14,356 bases of DNA. Origin: an uncultured Collinsella sp. GTDB lineage: Bacteria > Actinomycetota > Coriobacteriia > Coriobacteriales > Coriobacteriaceae. Both the position numbers and the translations under genes were made by a program. The notes under the pieces are model-generated. The model ran no database searches and was not told the DNA's origin. It saw nothing but the letters and a program-made list of their open reading frames with translations. The stretch is from assembly GCA_900549245.1 (NCBI GenBank), contig URNQ01000025.1:1-14356 (forward strand). The letters run 5' to 3'. Shown in pieces: positions 13,911-14,356 of the stretch (its first letter is position 1; every line of letters begins with the position of its first letter).

Positions 13911-14008
13911 AAACGACCCAGAGCGAGCAAGATGACGTGAAAGAGGAGGGCATTGACCTTCTGGTCATGCCCGACGATTGAACGTCAGATTGCCGCTCTG
14001 GGTCGTTT
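13911..14008. other. Long structured palindromic element: possible ncRNA or MITE-like repeat
   Basis: AAACGACCCAGAGCG (13911-13925) pairs perfectly with CGCTCTGGGTCGTTT (13994-14008). After a bulged A (13926), GCAA pairs with TTGC, then GA faces GA (tandem sheared-type mismatch), then TGACGT pairs with ACGTCA. Inside that, an internal loop leads to an apical hairpin GGGCATTGACC / GGTCATGCCC with one bulged T and a TTCT loop. In all about 25 outer and 10 inner base pairs are formed. CAGCG occurs just outside both ends (13905-13909 and 14010-14014), which could be a target-site duplication. There is no T run, so it is not a simple terminator. Another inverted repeat, GCTGAC / GTCAGC (13874-13879, 13903-13908), precedes it. 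Confidence 0.6.
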
Positions 14009-14021
14009 GCAGCGTCGACTA

Positions 14022-14049
14022 GTTACGCGGTTTGGTAAAACCGCGTAAC
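14022..14049 (-). terminator. Perfect hairpin at the 3' end of dapH
   Basis: GTTACGCGGTTT (14022-14033) pairs perfectly with AAACCGCGTAAC (14038-14049) around a 4-base loop, beginning one base after the dapH stop codon. On the minus strand no T run follows (AACTAGTCG), so it may be a 3'-end stabilising hairpin or a factor-dependent stop. Confidence 0.5.
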
Positions 14050-14050
14050 C

Positions 14051-14356
14051 TTAGAGCTGGCGTAAGCCCTCTTCGAGACCGGTCTTGCTGTCGGTCTTCT
14101 CGTCGCGCATCTTGATGACGCGGGCGGGGACACCGGCCACGACGGCACCGGCGGGGACGTCCTCGACGCACACGGCGCCGGCGGCAACGACAGCGCCCTT
14201 GCCTACGTGCACGCCCTCCAGGACCACGGCGTTGGCGCCGATCATGACATCGTCCTCGATGATGACGGGCGTGGCGCTGGCGGGCTCTACGACGCCTGCC
14301 AGCACGGTGCCGGCGCCGATGTGGCAGTTCTTGCCCACGGTGGCGCGGCCGCCCAG
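14051..14356 (-). CDS. dapH: Tetrahydrodipicolinate N-acetyltransferase, C-terminal part (5' end off the right edge)
   Basis: The last 101 codons plus stop of a gene reading leftward; the reading frame is open at the window edge. The chain shows left-handed beta-helix hexapeptide repeats: VGKNCHIGAGTVLAGV, then PVIIEDDVMIGANAVVLEGV, HVGKGAVVAAGAV, and the closing VPAGAVVAGVPARVIK, followed by a charged tail (KMRDEKTDSKTGLEEGLRQL). The insertion VEPASATPVIIEDDV between coils is a hallmark of DapH, which acetylates tetrahydrodipicolinate in the acetyl branch of lysine and meso-diaminopimelate synthesis. Other hexapeptide acyltransferases end similarly, but that insertion supports DapH. Cytosolic, trimeric in the family. 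Its stop is immediately followed by a perfect hairpin. Confidence 0.85.
   Translation of the reverse strand: MGGRATVGKNCHIGAGTVLAGVVEPASATPVIIEDDVMIGANAVVLEGVHVGKGAVVAAGAVCVEDVPAGAVVAGVPARVIKMRDEKTDSKTGLEEGLRQL

Noticed and set aside
13868..13980. Open frame with an acidic end (EEGIDLLVMPDD then stop) running through the 13911-14008 element
   Set aside because: It lacks an ATG or ribosome binding site and runs back into the terminator. The base-pairing explains the sequence better than coding does.
1..14356. CRISPR arrays, tRNA or rRNA genes, insertion sequences, integrases
   Set aside because: I looked for regularly spaced repeats, cloverleaf signatures and transposase or recombinase motifs on both strands and saw none.

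Overview
The window looks like the chromosome of a gut Coriobacteriia (Actinomycetota), most likely Collinsella or a close relative. The basis is GC-rich codon use in most genes, glutamine-dependent NAD+ synthase, L-lactate dehydrogenase and an acetyl-type DapH, and short GC-rich intergenic regions with strong intrinsic terminators. The genus is inferred from gene content and style; no search was run.

Layout. Positions 1-1626 hold two minus-strand genes: a partial gene with a basic then acidic tail, and a two-region membrane protein with a long Ser/Thr/Asn/Gln/Asp/Gly tail. Positions 1802-6075 form a visibly AT-richer block (3781-3840 has 22 G+C of 60, against 41 of 60 at 7201-7260). It carries a 72-aa orphan protein and then a compact operon: a small DUF2087 protein, an MFS exporter overlapping it, a 773-aa cobalamin-binding radical SAM enzyme with two C-terminal winged-helix/PqqD-like segments, and a 36-aa acidic peptide gene with a near-perfect Shine-Dalgarno. 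A strong terminator closes the operon. This is the candidate undescribed system: it has the layout of a RiPP (ribosomally made, post-translationally modified peptide) pathway, in which the radical SAM enzyme would modify the 36-mer, the MFS protein would export the product, and the DUF2087 protein might regulate.

Positions 6205-12040 are ordinary GC-rich metabolic genes: nadE, a class I/II PLP aminotransferase, ldh, and a DUF2974 alpha/beta-hydrolase-like protein. They are separated by terminators, by hairpins placed right before ribosome binding sites, and by an intergenic repeat present twice (10707-10750 and 11933-11978). Positions 12041-13045 encode a 37-kDa nucleoid-associated (NdpA/YejK-type) protein.

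Positions 13069-13858 are a complete type II toxin-antitoxin module: a Phd/YefM-like antitoxin, a RelE-like toxin overlapping it by 4 bases, an elaborate nested palindromic operator and a strong terminator. Between the module and the 3' end of a minus-strand dapH (partial at the right edge) lies a 98-base element (13911-14008) that folds into a long, nearly continuous stem with tandem G-A mismatches and an apical hairpin. It is either a structured RNA or a small palindromic mobile repeat.
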